Assembly (NCBI GenBank): GCA_030590525.1
Contig: JAUUYI010000126.1
Span: 1 to 6,545 of the forward strand
Length of the DNA: 6,545 nt
Origin: Sedimenticola sp.
GTDB taxonomy: Bacteria; Pseudomonadota; Gammaproteobacteria; Chromatiales; Chromatiaceae
Direction of reading: 5' to 3'
This document shows, piece by piece, positions 1 through 5,101 of this stretch; position 1 is the stretch's first letter; every line of letters starts with the position of its first letter. A program made the translations under genes and the position numbers. Under the pieces are notes generated by a model that was not told where the DNA came from, searched no databases, and saw only the letters and a program-made list of their open reading frames with translations.

Positions 1-222
1 GCCGCTCTCGACCTGTGACTTGATCTCGGCGATACCGCCGGAATAGTTTTCGAACAGCAGTTTGTTTCCGGTCGCCTTCATGTACGGGTCCAGCATGTAT
101 TTCTGCTGGGCAGCACCGTAGGCGCCGCCGAAAGAGACCACCGTCATCTGCTCTGATATGGCCGGGACTGACATGCCACACAGCGCGGCTGCGATGCCCA
201 GTTGTATATATTTTTTCATCAT
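1..222 (-). CDS. Periplasmic polyamine-type ABC transporter substrate-binding protein (3' part outside window)
   Basis: The first 74 codons are visible; the gene continues past the left edge. The product starts MMKKYIQLGIAAALCGMSV and has a Sec signal peptide (KK, hydrophobic core, AIS before EQ) with probable cleavage near residue 25. The mature start, TVVSFGGAYGAAQQKYMLDP, resembles PotD-like spermidine/putrescine-binding proteins, where an early GG(A)Y segment forms the first strand and helix of the binding lobe. No lipobox precedes Cys17, so a soluble periplasmic protein is expected. A strong Shine-Dalgarno run (AGGAGAGGAG, 228-237) lies upstream of two adjacent ATG codons (222 and 219). 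The second has the better spacing and cannot be excluded as the start. The gene lies 61 bp downstream of the ATPase gene on the same strand, so it should deliver the substrate to that transporter. The exact substrate (putrescine, spermidine or another amine) cannot be read from this fragment. Confidence 0.85.
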   Translation of the reverse strand, partial: MMKKYIQLGIAAALCGMSVPAISEQMTVVSFGGAYGAAQQKYMLDPYMKATGNKLLFENYSGGIAEIKSQVESG

Positions 223-227
223 TCTTT

Positions 228-237
228 CTCCTCTCCT
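228..237 (-). promoter_or_regulatory. Strong ribosome binding site of the substrate-binding protein gene
   Basis: The minus strand reads AGGAGAGGAG, a doubled Shine-Dalgarno core, 5 nt before the ATG at 222 and 8 nt before the ATG at 219. It is much stronger than the site of the upstream ATPase gene. That fits the general need for more binding protein than ATPase in such operons (inference). Confidence 0.7.
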
Positions 238-283
238 ACTCTGTTGTTGTTTTACATCATCAGATTTGCTAAGCGCCCCGGAA

Positions 284-1390
284 TCATACCGGATTATCGA
301 GCGCGAGGCCTCTATCCACGGACCAGCTGAGATGGGCTTCATCTCCCGGGCTGATCTTTGGAGACTCATGATCGTTGAGTACTTTTACCATGATCTCTGT
401 ACCGCAGTTCAGCTTGAAATAGTAATGAATAGAGTCGCCGATATAGAGGTTCAGGACAAATTCTGCTGGTAGCGAGTTGCTGCGTGCCGGATTCGGCTGG
501 TCAATGAAAAGATTTTCCGGTCGGATCGACACCCGGCAGGGCTCTCCAACGGCCGGGCAGTTGATATTCAGTGCATCGATCAACGTGCCATTACAGAGTT
601 CCACCTGGGCCCGATCGTCTCCGATCGATTTTACCATGCCCTTAATATGGTTATTTTCACCGATGAAATCGGCTACGAAAGAGTTGCCGGGTCTTTCATA
701 GAGCACCTCAGGTGTCGCGCACTGCTGCACCACGCCGTCGTCGAATACGGCAATGCGATCTGACATGGTCAATGCCTCAGTCTGATCGTGGGTAACATAG
801 ATAGCGGTGAATCCAATCGAGTCATGCAACCGTTTTATCTCGAACTGCATCTGCTCGCGCAGGTTTTTGTCGAGCGCCCCGAGTGGCTCGTCCATGAGAA
901 CGATCTTTGGCTCGAAGATGAGCGCCCGGGCAAGCGCCACACGTTGCTGCTGGCCACCGGAGAGCTGACCGGGGTAGCGCTCCTTGAACTCGCCCAGTTC
1001 CACCAGTTCCAGCGTTTCCATGACGCGCTGCTCCAACTCCTGAGCGGGGATCTTTCGGACTTTTAGAGGATAGGCCAGATTCTCCCCGATGGTCATGTGT
1101 GGAAACAGCGCATAGTGCTGGAATACCATGCCGATGTTCCGGTTATAGGGCGCCACTTCCACCACCGAATTGCCATCGATCAGAATCCTGCCGCTGGTCA
1201 CATCCTCGAACCCGGCAAGCATCATCAGACAGGTGGTCTTACCTGAGCCCGAAGGGCCGAGCAGCGTGACGAACTCCCCTTTCCTGATGTCCAGATTGAA
1301 ATCTTTTACCACCAGGTTCTTTTGATCGTAGCTTTTTTTTACGTTAATGAAGCGAACGTATCGATCATTGTTATTGTCCCGTGCCGTCAC
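284..1390 (-). CDS. potA: Polyamine-type ABC transporter ATP-binding protein (PotA-like)
   Basis: This 368-aa cytoplasmic ATPase energises import of the ligand captured by the adjacent binding protein. All nucleotide-binding motifs are present: Walker A GPSGSGKTT (residues 45-53), Q-loop Gln91 (VFQHYALFP), signature LSGGQQQR (143-150), Walker B VLMDEP (164-169), D-loop GALD (171-174) and H-loop His201 (YVTHDQTEA). The C-terminal part (about 245-368, including SIRPENLFI) fits the TOBE-type regulatory domain of PotA and related importers. Length matches PotA (about 370-380 aa). The start is GTG at 1390: an in-frame TGA lies seven codons upstream, no in-frame ATG lies between, and AAGG sits about 8 nt before it. 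The gene is the first of its operon. FbpC-, UgpC- or PotG-like ATPases share the architecture, so the polyamine call rests partly on the neighbouring binding protein. A short inverted repeat covers the start codon. Confidence 0.9.
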   Translation of the reverse strand: MTARDNNNDRYVRFINVKKSYDQKNLVVKDFNLDIRKGEFVTLLGPSGSGKTTCLMMLAGFEDVTSGRILIDGNSVVEVAPYNRNIGMVFQHYALFPHMTIGENLAYPLKVRKIPAQELEQRVMETLELVELGEFKERYPGQLSGGQQQRVALARALIFEPKIVLMDEPLGALDKNLREQMQFEIKRLHDSIGFTAIYVTHDQTEALTMSDRIAVFDDGVVQQCATPEVLYERPGNSFVADFIGENNHIKGMVKSIGDDRAQVELCNGTLIDALNINCPAVGEPCRVSIRPENLFIDQPNPARSNSLPAEFVLNLYIGDSIHYYFKLNCGTEIMVKVLNDHESPKISPGDEAHLSWSVDRGLALDNPV

Positions 1391-1393
1391 GGG
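1378..1393 (-). promoter_or_regulatory. Hairpin enclosing the GTG start codon of potA
   Basis: CCCGTG, a 4-nt loop (ACGG), then CACGGG form a perfect 6-bp GC-rich stem in the mRNA. The GTG initiation codon lies in the 5' arm. Such a stem could lower translation of the ATPase compared with the binding protein. The hairpin is seen directly; the regulatory role is inference and it could be chance. Confidence 0.35.
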
Positions 1394-1467
1394 TAAGCCT
1401 TGCCGGGAATCTCATGCAGGTATGCATTCATAAAATAACAGGCCTCTCTCACCATCCAGGGATGGAT

Positions 1468-1622
1468 TTAACCGGGTGCTTAACAAGCCTTCATACTCAC
1501 CTGAGGGTGCAGTCTAGCAGATTCCCGGCCATCTAAAAATGTGCTGGTGGCAGGGCTTGGGCAGCCGATCAGCCTTGAGTATAAACAAAAATCCGGCGCA
1601 ATTCTGGTGAGCACCCGGTTAA
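1468..1622. repeat. Perfect 13-bp inverted repeat pair sharing its right arm with the snap-back element
   Basis: TTAACCGGGTGCT at 1468-1480 is the exact reverse complement of AGCACCCGGTTAA at 1610-1622. The right arm is part of the left end of the 1605-1790 element, and the same motif recurs as TTAACTGGGTGCT at that element's right end. The 1468 copy is therefore a third, isolated end sequence. It may be the remnant of a second or nested element whose interior (1481-1604) has lost palindromic structure, or a solo end left after deletion (inference). Confidence 0.5.
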
Positions 1623-1790
1623 ACCCAATGCCATTAACTTAACGCCGACGGATCACCCTGTAGGGTGGGCACGTTGTTTGTGCCCACCAAAATGGTTGAG
1701 TCATGCGCAGAAACGGTGGGCACACAAACCGTGTCCACCCTACACTAATTTCCTAAGTTAATGGCATTGGGGTTAACTGGGTGCTTACCA
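1605..1790. repeat. MITE/REPIN-like snap-back element with 37-bp terminal inverted repeats
   Basis: The left end (1605-1641, beginning TGGTGAGCACCC) and the right end (1754-1790, ending GGGTGCTTACCA) match as inverted repeats at 34 of 37 positions. Between them lie two REP-like hairpins in opposite orientation, so nearly the whole 186 bp can fold on itself. It encodes nothing and has no transposase, so any movement would depend on an enzyme in trans. No convincing target-site duplication was found; only ATT occurs near both ends. Confidence 0.8.
1660..1743. repeat. REPIN: two GTAG-headed REP hairpins in inverted orientation
   Basis: On the plus strand, GTAG (1660-1663) is followed at once by a perfect 9-bp stem with a 7-nt loop (GGTGGGCAC 1664-1672, GTGCCCACC 1680-1688). 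The second unit is on the opposite strand: GTAG is the complement of 1740-1743, and its stem (1715-1723 with 1731-1739) has one G.T wobble and again a 7-nt loop. A GTAG tetranucleotide followed by a palindrome is the known layout of REP sequences mobilised by REP-associated tyrosine (RAYT/TnpA-REP) transposases, and an inverted pair is the REPIN layout. Assignment to that class is by layout only. Confidence 0.65.
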
Positions 1791-1868
1791 ATTTTGGATA
1801 TTTTAAATGCCCCGGGGCCCTGAATTCGAATTAATCCATCTGACATTCAGCGTATGGCGTGTCGACTC

Positions 1869-1899
1869 CTGACTTCTGGTCCGTAGCTTCTGATATAGT
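1869..1899 (+). promoter_or_regulatory. Probable sigma70 promoter of the DUF4403 operon (extended -10)
   Basis: TGATATAGT at 1891-1899 matches an extended -10 element (TG, one base, then TATAGT at 1894-1899). CTGACT at 1869-1874 is a weak -35 candidate at a 19-bp spacing. A transcript starting near 1906 would have a leader of about 36 nt before the ATG at 1942. It lies just outside the repeat element and is the best promoter-like match in the gap. It is predicted by eye only. Confidence 0.45.
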
Positions 1900-1941
1900 T
1901 ATGTAGAACCAGATGCCAGAGGACCCTGGGAGTCGTTCACC

Positions 1942-3330
1942 ATGCTTGGAATAATCTTGAATCTGCTGCTGGGGCTTAGTCTGCTCTGCTGGGGGGGGGC
2001 GTGGGCCCAGGCGCCGTCGGGCGGGGTGCCACAGGAACCGGTAACCACGCCCTCGGTGATTGAACTGCCGCTGCGTATCTCCCTTACCCCTCTGTTCACC
2101 AAGGTGGAGCAGGCAGTGCCGGAGCAGGCCGGCAACTGGAGAGTATGGAGAGAATGGCACGGGATTCAGACCCAGTATCAGGCCTGGCGTGGAAAACTCG
2201 CCTTTCGAATGGAGGCGGATACACTCCTGGTGCAGGCCCATGTCCGCTACTGGGTAAGGGCCAGGGCATCCCTGCTCAACACCGTGGAGATCAAGGGTAG
2301 TTGCGGGGTTGGCAGAGAGGCCCCGCGCCAGGCCGTCATCGGCGTCCGAGTAAGGTTGCGCTGGCTGCCCGACTGGTCGCTTTACCCGGAATTCAAGGTG
2401 TTACCAACCCGCTTTCTGGATCGCTGTGAGATGACGGCGGCGGGCGTGGATGTCACCCCCCTGATCGAAGATGAGTTCAGGAAGCAACTGGAGGCAGGTC
2501 TGCGCAGCGCCCTGTCGGTTCTGTCACCCCGGGTCAACGAAATTCGGGCGCGGGCGGCAAAGGTCTGGACGGCACTACAGGGGCCGATCGAACTGCAGCC
2601 CGGAAACTGGCTGCTGTTGAGGCCGGCAGCGATCGCGTTCTCGCCGTTCCGGGGAGAAGGGGAAGTGATTCAGATGCGCCTTGCGCTGGCCATGTATCCG
2701 CTACTCGTTGCCGGAGAACGGCCGGATACCAGCGTAATGCCCCTGCCCCCACTGCAGCAGTACTGGCCGGGGTCACCCGAAGTATATTTTCAACTCTCCA
2801 TGAAAATTGATTTCGATGCGATCGGTGGGCAGATATTGAAGGCGCTGCAGGGTCGGAAAATAGAGATCAAGGATCGCACCATCACCGTGGAATCGGTGGA
2901 GATAAAAGGGAAGCGGCAGGAGCTCAGTGCCAGGGTACAGCTGGGTGGGGATGCCGCCGGCACGGCGCAGGTGTGGGCAAACGTGGTGTTTTCGGTGGAG
3001 ACGCAGCAACTGGTGCTGGCAGACCTGGAATACGTCTCGGATCACGATGACCCGCAAGTCGCTCTATTCTCCGACCTCCTGTACGAACGTCTTCGTGGAG
3101 AGATGGAGACTACCGCAAACCAGTTGCTGGAGCAGCAGTTTCAGCAGTGGAGGGAACTGTTGGCAGCCAGGATTCATGGCCTCGTAGACGGTGGCCTGAG
3201 GGTGGATTTTTCTTCGCTTCGTCTGAACTCGGTTCAAGTGAACATGGATGAGGGGGGAATCCGGCTCCAGGGGGTCGCTGTCGGCGCCATCGCCATCGAG
3301 GTGCCGGATGACGGAACAGTAGAACTATGA
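1942..3330 (+). CDS. Exported DUF4403-like protein
   Basis: This 462-aa protein is first in a three-gene unit. It begins with a Sec signal peptide (hydrophobic core about residues 4-19, likely cleavage AWA before QAP at 22/23); Cys16 is not in a lipobox, so it should be periplasmic. After a Pro-rich linker, the segment SVIELPLRISLTPL (38-51), the alternating beta-rich body and the repeated EI/VEIKG-type strands are what I associate with the DUF4403 family, predicted envelope proteins of unknown function and similar length. The homology call is from pattern memory, not a search. Cys121 and Cys162 are the only cysteines I see in the first half of the mature protein and could form a disulfide. 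The ATG at 1942 has GGAG 9 nt upstream. The stop overlaps the next gene's ATG (ATGA). A run of nine G (1991-1999) lies within codons 17-20. Confidence 0.7.
   Translation: MLGIILNLLLGLSLLCWGGAWAQAPSGGVPQEPVTTPSVIELPLRISLTPLFTKVEQAVPEQAGNWRVWREWHGIQTQYQAWRGKLAFRMEADTLLVQAHVRYWVRARASLLNTVEIKGSCGVGREAPRQAVIGVRVRLRWLPDWSLYPEFKVLPTRFLDRCEMTAAGVDVTPLIEDEFRKQLEAGLRSALSVLSPRVNEIRARAAKVWTALQGPIELQPGNWLLLRPAAIAFSPFRGEGEVIQMRLALAMYPLLVAGERPDTSVMPLPPLQQYWPGSPEVYFQLSMKIDFDAIGGQILKALQGRKIEIKDRTITVESVEIKGKRQELSARVQLGGDAAGTAQVWANVVFSVETQQLVLADLEYVSDHDDPQVALFSDLLYERLRGEMETTANQLLEQQFQQWRELLAARIHGLVDGGLRVDFSSLRLNSVQVNMDEGGIRLQGVAVGAIAIEVPDDGTVEL
1991..1999 (+). repeat. Run of nine G within the signal-peptide codons
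   Basis: Nine consecutive G residues encode the Trp-Gly-Gly-Ala end of the signal peptide of the DUF4403-like protein. Runs of this length are known slippage sites in phase-variable surface and envelope genes. A change of one base here would shift the frame before the mature protein begins. Neighbouring genes of this unit have shorter G runs (six at 3252-3257, seven at 3627-3633). Confidence 0.5.
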
Positions 3331-3704
3331 AACGCAGACGGCAGTCAGCTTTTTCGATCAGCATATCTATATCACCGGCAGCGAGTGAAACAGAGCTCAG
3401 AAAAGAGCTGAAGTGCTGTATGTTTGAAGGACTGGTCACCAATGCGCTCAGCCATATCGTGGAGCGACGTGCCAGACACCGTCATCTGGAGACTGAGAGA
3501 AGCATTCTACATGGTCGACTGCGGCATACGGATTTGGGGCATGAATCAGACATCAGGGATAGAATGGGGGAGGTCGATCGCCAGCTCGATGCGTTGGGTC
3601 TGGCCACACCCCAGGCATGCCTGGAAGGGGGGGAACAGGTGTTCAGTCGCCCGGAGGAGTATATCCAAGTGCGGAATATATCGATGAAGCTGGATAAAAG
3701 ATGA
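3327..3704 (+). CDS. Small charged hypothetical protein, apparently truncated by a 17-bp duplication
   Basis: I do not recognise a family. The 125-aa product has a basic start (MKRRRQ), an Ile/Ser alternation (9-16) and a charged, probably helical middle (about 40-90, ERRARHRHLETERS and RDRMGEVDRQLDAL) that could form a coiled coil. There is no signal peptide or membrane segment. It overlaps the DUF4403 stop by ATGA, so translational coupling is likely; Met32 (ATG at 3420) is an alternative start. The frame ends at TGA 3702-3704 inside the second copy of a 17-bp tandem duplication. Removing one copy joins this frame to the next one and gives a 170-aa protein that ends 5 bp before the following gene, which strongly suggests that this was the original gene. 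As it stands it is either a pseudogene or a split gene with an ATGA junction. Confidence 0.65.
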   Translation: MKRRRQSAFSISISISPAASETELRKELKCCMFEGLVTNALSHIVERRARHRHLETERSILHGRLRHTDLGHESDIRDRMGEVDRQLDALGLATPQACLEGGEQVFSRPEEYIQVRNISMKLDKR

Positions 3705-3716
3705 AGCTGGATAAAA
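3683..3716 (+). repeat. 17-bp perfect tandem duplication causing a frameshift
   Basis: The unit GATGAAGCTGGATAAAA occurs at 3683-3699 and again, without a gap or mismatch, at 3700-3716. Seventeen is not a multiple of three, so the second copy shifts the reading frame and brings in a TGA at 3702-3704. The lack of any difference between copies suggests a recent event, or an assembly artefact. Confidence 0.85.
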
Positions 3717-3856
3717 TGGGCATAAAGATCGATCAGGACTCGGCCGGGCCCAGCAACGAGCTGGAATTGGCAGAGGTGGCAATTGAACGGGAAAAACCGC
3801 GCTTGGTGGTGTTGACCCGGCTTCAACCTGAATCTTTTCACCCCAGAGGACACTGA
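3701..3856 (+). pseudogene. Displaced C-terminal part of the small charged protein
   Basis: This 51-codon frame opens at ATG 3701 in the second copy of the 17-bp repeat (MKLDKMGIKIDQD) and ends at TGA 3854-3856. Its first five residues repeat the last residues before the upstream frame breaks. The remainder continues the original protein and includes a Lys-Pro-Arg followed by a hydrophobic strand (LVVLTRL). The upstream TGA and this ATG overlap as ATGA, so the ribosome could restart and make it as a separate peptide; no good Shine-Dalgarno sequence precedes it. The next gene starts 5 bp after its stop. Best read as the 3' fragment of a frameshifted gene. Confidence 0.6.
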
Positions 3857-3861
3857 TCGGC

Positions 3862-4452
3862 ATGTCGGAGCAACGCGCGGAAAAACAACCAGGCGGTGGC
3901 GATGTCACGGGACTGTTGCAGACGCTGCAGCAGCTGAGCCGCCGTATCCTGTCGCGGCTATGGGCGGGACGGCTGGAGCATGACCCTCGGCAGGGTGGTA
4001 ACGCGGGCAGCGTCGATATCTCCGAGTTGGTGCACGAATATATTGATCAGACACTGGTTGAGCAGAGTGGCCAGGACAGCAGAAGCCCCGGGTCGGAAGT
4101 GCTGGAAGCGGTTTCCCGGGAGGATGCGCCAACAGCCGGGCAGAGGACGGGCAGGGCACGGGCCACCGATACCGTCGGTGCCTTCCAGGAGCTGTCCAGT
4201 CACCTGAACCAGAAACGCCGCTCTAACGCGGTTCAACCCCAGCTTGCGGAGCAGTTCCGGAGACGTACCTGGAAACACATCCGTGAGGCCGCGAGCTTTG
4301 CGCGGGAGGGCAATGGCGAAGCGGCAAGGGTGCATGCGGAGCTGGCCGGCCGCTCCATGGAAGAGGCCTGCCGTTATATGTCGGCAGAGGAGTTCGGGGA
4401 GCTCAGGCGCGAAGTGGAAGAGAGTCTGCGGAAAAAAGGCGATAACAGCTGA
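3862..4452 (+). CDS. Hypothetical soluble protein (196 aa)
   Basis: I recognise no family. The product has three visible parts: an N-terminal helical piece (about 14-38, VTGLLQTLQQLSRRILSRL) followed by an acidic segment (SVDISELVHEYIDQTL, 50-65); a linker rich in Ser, Gly, Arg and Thr (about 66-105); and a charged C-terminal helical region (about 124-192) with a WKHI segment and an EE.GELRREVEESLRKK tail. There is no signal peptide, membrane segment or obvious catalytic motif, so it is probably cytoplasmic and possibly a scaffold or partner protein (inference). It follows the preceding frame by 5 bp and should belong to the same transcript as the DUF4403 gene; AGAGGA lies about 11 nt before the ATG. 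It is the last gene of the unit and converges on the 92-aa gene. Confidence 0.7.
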   Translation: MSEQRAEKQPGGGDVTGLLQTLQQLSRRILSRLWAGRLEHDPRQGGNAGSVDISELVHEYIDQTLVEQSGQDSRSPGSEVLEAVSREDAPTAGQRTGRARATDTVGAFQELSSHLNQKRRSNAVQPQLAEQFRRRTWKHIREAASFAREGNGEAARVHAELAGRSMEEACRYMSAEEFGELRREVEESLRKKGDNS

Positions 4453-4480
4453 TATTTCCGAGTTGAAGAGGGCGGGTCGG

Positions 4481-4515
4481 GATCAATGGTGATGGCACTT
4501 CTCCTTGATCTTTTT
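4481..4515 (+). terminator. Possible rho-independent terminator overlapping the convergent gene
   Basis: GATCAA (4481-4486) and GG (4488-4489) can pair with CC (4503-4504) and TTGATC (4505-4510), leaving one bulged T and a 13-nt loop, directly before five T (4511-4515). It lies 28 bp after the stop of the 196-aa gene, where the operon should end. The stem is AT-rich and the loop long, so it is a weak terminator at best. It lies within the last codons of the minus-strand 92-aa gene. Confidence 0.35.
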
Positions 4516-4761
4516 GAGCAGCTTACGGTAGGCCTTGAGCAACCGTTTGGGCCGCCCTTCGTGCTTGCGGGTGATATCGTGAAACCGTTGCTCGTACGCC
4601 CGCGCCTTCTTCTCTTTCTCGGGTGAGTCGCAGCCGGCCTGCTGGCCCAGTTTCCTGCAGTGGAGTGCCTCGATCAGCTCCCGGTCCCGTTTGGCAAAGT
4701 AGATGTCCTCGTCTGCCATCCCCTTCAAACTGAGCTTCTCTACCAACCCCTGGGTCCCCAT
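4483..4761 (-). CDS. Small basic hypothetical protein, possibly once cotranscribed with recD
   Basis: I know no function for this 92-aa protein. It starts MGTQGLVEKLSLKGMADEDI, has a charged middle (YFAKRDRELIEALHCRKL, 21-38), Cys35 and Cys44, and a strongly basic helical C-terminus (about 69-88) ending Cys-His-His-His. There is no signal peptide or membrane segment; the basic tail would suit nucleic-acid binding (inference). I chose ATG 4761 because AGAGGT lies 7 nt upstream. An open frame continues to 4866, but that stretch is repeat DNA (a copy of the recD 3' end and a REP hairpin) and is unlikely to be translated. Met15 (4719) is a weaker alternative. TATACT on the minus strand (4781-4786) could serve as a -10 box, without a good -35. 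Based on the 41-bp repeat, the gene probably once lay 47 bp behind recD. Confidence 0.65.
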   Translation of the reverse strand: MGTQGLVEKLSLKGMADEDIYFAKRDRELIEALHCRKLGQQAGCDSPEKEKKARAYEQRFHDITRKHEGRPKRLLKAYRKLLKKIKEKCHHH

Positions 4762-4793
4762 GTCGTATACCTCTAACCCAAGTATAACCGATC

Positions 4794-4834
4794 CTGCAGG
4801 TTTTTCGATTACCCCCACCCCAGTTTTGCAGCCA
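4794..4834. repeat. Direct repeat copy 1: detached copy of the recD 3' end
   Basis: These 41 bp match 5102-5142 at 39 positions (differences at 4798 and 4830). Copy 2 contains the last codons and TAA of recD; here the same codons (Ala-Lys-Leu-Gly-Trp-Gly, stop) are present but cut off from recD. Similarity stops sharply at both edges. It forms part of the region upstream of the 92-aa gene. Confidence 0.85.
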
Positions 4835-4835
4835 T

Positions 4836-4864
4836 GTAGGTCGGGCACGTTTTTTGTGCCCGAC
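4836..4864 (+). repeat. Single GTAG-headed REP hairpin
   Basis: GTAG (4836-4839) is followed directly by a perfect 9-bp stem, GTCGGGCAC (4840-4848) with GTGCCCGAC (4856-4864), and a T-rich 7-nt loop. Layout, stem length and loop length equal those of the hairpins at 1664-1688 and 1715-1739. It starts one base after the end of direct repeat copy 1. Confidence 0.65.
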
Positions 4865-4871
4865 ATTTTTA

Positions 4872-5003
4872 CTCAATAAGTCCAGGCAAGAATCTAAAAT
4901 GTAGGGTGTATCAAGCGGAGCGGATACACCAGGCTAGGTCGCGCTGGTGGATCCGTCGCTGCGCTCCTTGATCCACCCTACCCGTTTGCCCCGGGTTATT
5001 GAG
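4872..5003. repeat. Second snap-back element with CTCAATAA ends
   Basis: CTCAATAA (4872-4879) is the exact reverse complement of TTATTGAG (4996-5003), and a further GGCAA stretch (4885-4889) is matched in inverted order (TTGCC, 4986-4990). The 132-bp unit encloses an inverted REP pair, so it has the same general plan as the element at 1605-1790, but its end sequences are different. Confidence 0.55.
4901..4981. repeat. REPIN-like inverted pair of GTAG-headed hairpins, second type
   Basis: GTAG (4901-4904) precedes an 8-bp stem, GGTGTATC (4905-4912) with GATACACC (4923-4930) and a 10-nt loop. On the other strand, GTAG (complement of 4978-4981) precedes GGTGGATC paired with GATCCACC (4970-4977 with 4946-4953) and a 16-nt loop. 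The two units are about 15 bp apart and face each other. The GTAGGGTGGATC-type motif resembles intergenic repeats I associate with many Proteobacteria. Confidence 0.6.
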
Positions 5004-5040
5004 AAGCCACCGAGATCAGGATGTCTGACTTTGATTGTAA

Positions 5041-5077
5041 TCACCCTCACCCTGGCCCTCTCCATCAAGAGAGAGGG
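5041..5077. repeat. CTCACCCT-type intergenic repeat with short hairpin
   Basis: TCACCCTCACCCTGGCCCTCTC is followed after 8 nt by GAGAGGG: CCCTCTC (5056-5062) pairs with GAGAGGG (5071-5077). It resembles a common proteobacterial intergenic repeat. It lies about 40 nt downstream of the recD stop but lacks a U-run on the recD strand, so I do not call it a terminator. Confidence 0.4.
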
Positions 5078-5101
5078 GATTTAAGCGTTTTGCAAGAGCC
5101 T

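Larger units (their letters stand above)
1391..1941. other. Intergenic region between divergent potA and DUF4403 genes, filled by repeats
   Basis: No credible coding frame is seen in these 551 bp. From left to right it holds: the potA leader (1391-1467, with no convincing sigma70 promoter); an isolated copy of the repeat-end motif TTAACCGGGTGCT (1468-1480); about 120 bp with no recognised feature; the 186-bp snap-back repeat (1605-1790); an AT-rich then GC-rich stretch containing CCCCGGGG and GAATTCGAATT (1791-1835); and the probable promoter and leader of the DUF4403 gene (1869-1941). Confidence 0.7.

Noticed and set aside
190..222. Lipoprotein signal for the binding protein at Cys17
   Set aside because: The residue before Cys is Leu, not Gly, Ala or Ser, so the lipobox is not met; a normal Sec cleavage site follows.
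158..472. Plus-strand frame over the transporter gene junction
   Set aside because: Antisense to the binding-protein start and the potA end, both of which have clear family motifs.
1605..1790. CRISPR array or riboswitch
   Set aside because: There are only two hairpins in inverted, not direct, orientation with no regular spacers. The palindrome explains the structure fully.
1831..2241. Minus-strand 136-codon frame opposite the DUF4403 start
   Set aside because: It overlaps the signal peptide and promoter of a well-supported gene and is Pro/Arg-rich without a recognisable domain.
3611..3624. Perfect 14-bp palindrome CCAGGCATGCCTGG as an operator
   Set aside because: It lies inside the small charged protein gene far from any promoter; probably chance from codon use.
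4762..4866. N-terminal extension of the 92-aa protein to a 127-aa frame starting at 4866
   Set aside because: The added 35 codons run through a REP hairpin and the detached recD 3' end. The ATG at 4761 has a proper Shine-Dalgarno sequence.
4523..4876. 117-codon minus-strand frame overlapping the 92-aa gene
   Set aside because: It crosses repeats and the 92-aa gene in another frame, has low-complexity Arg/Gly-rich content and no good ribosome binding site.
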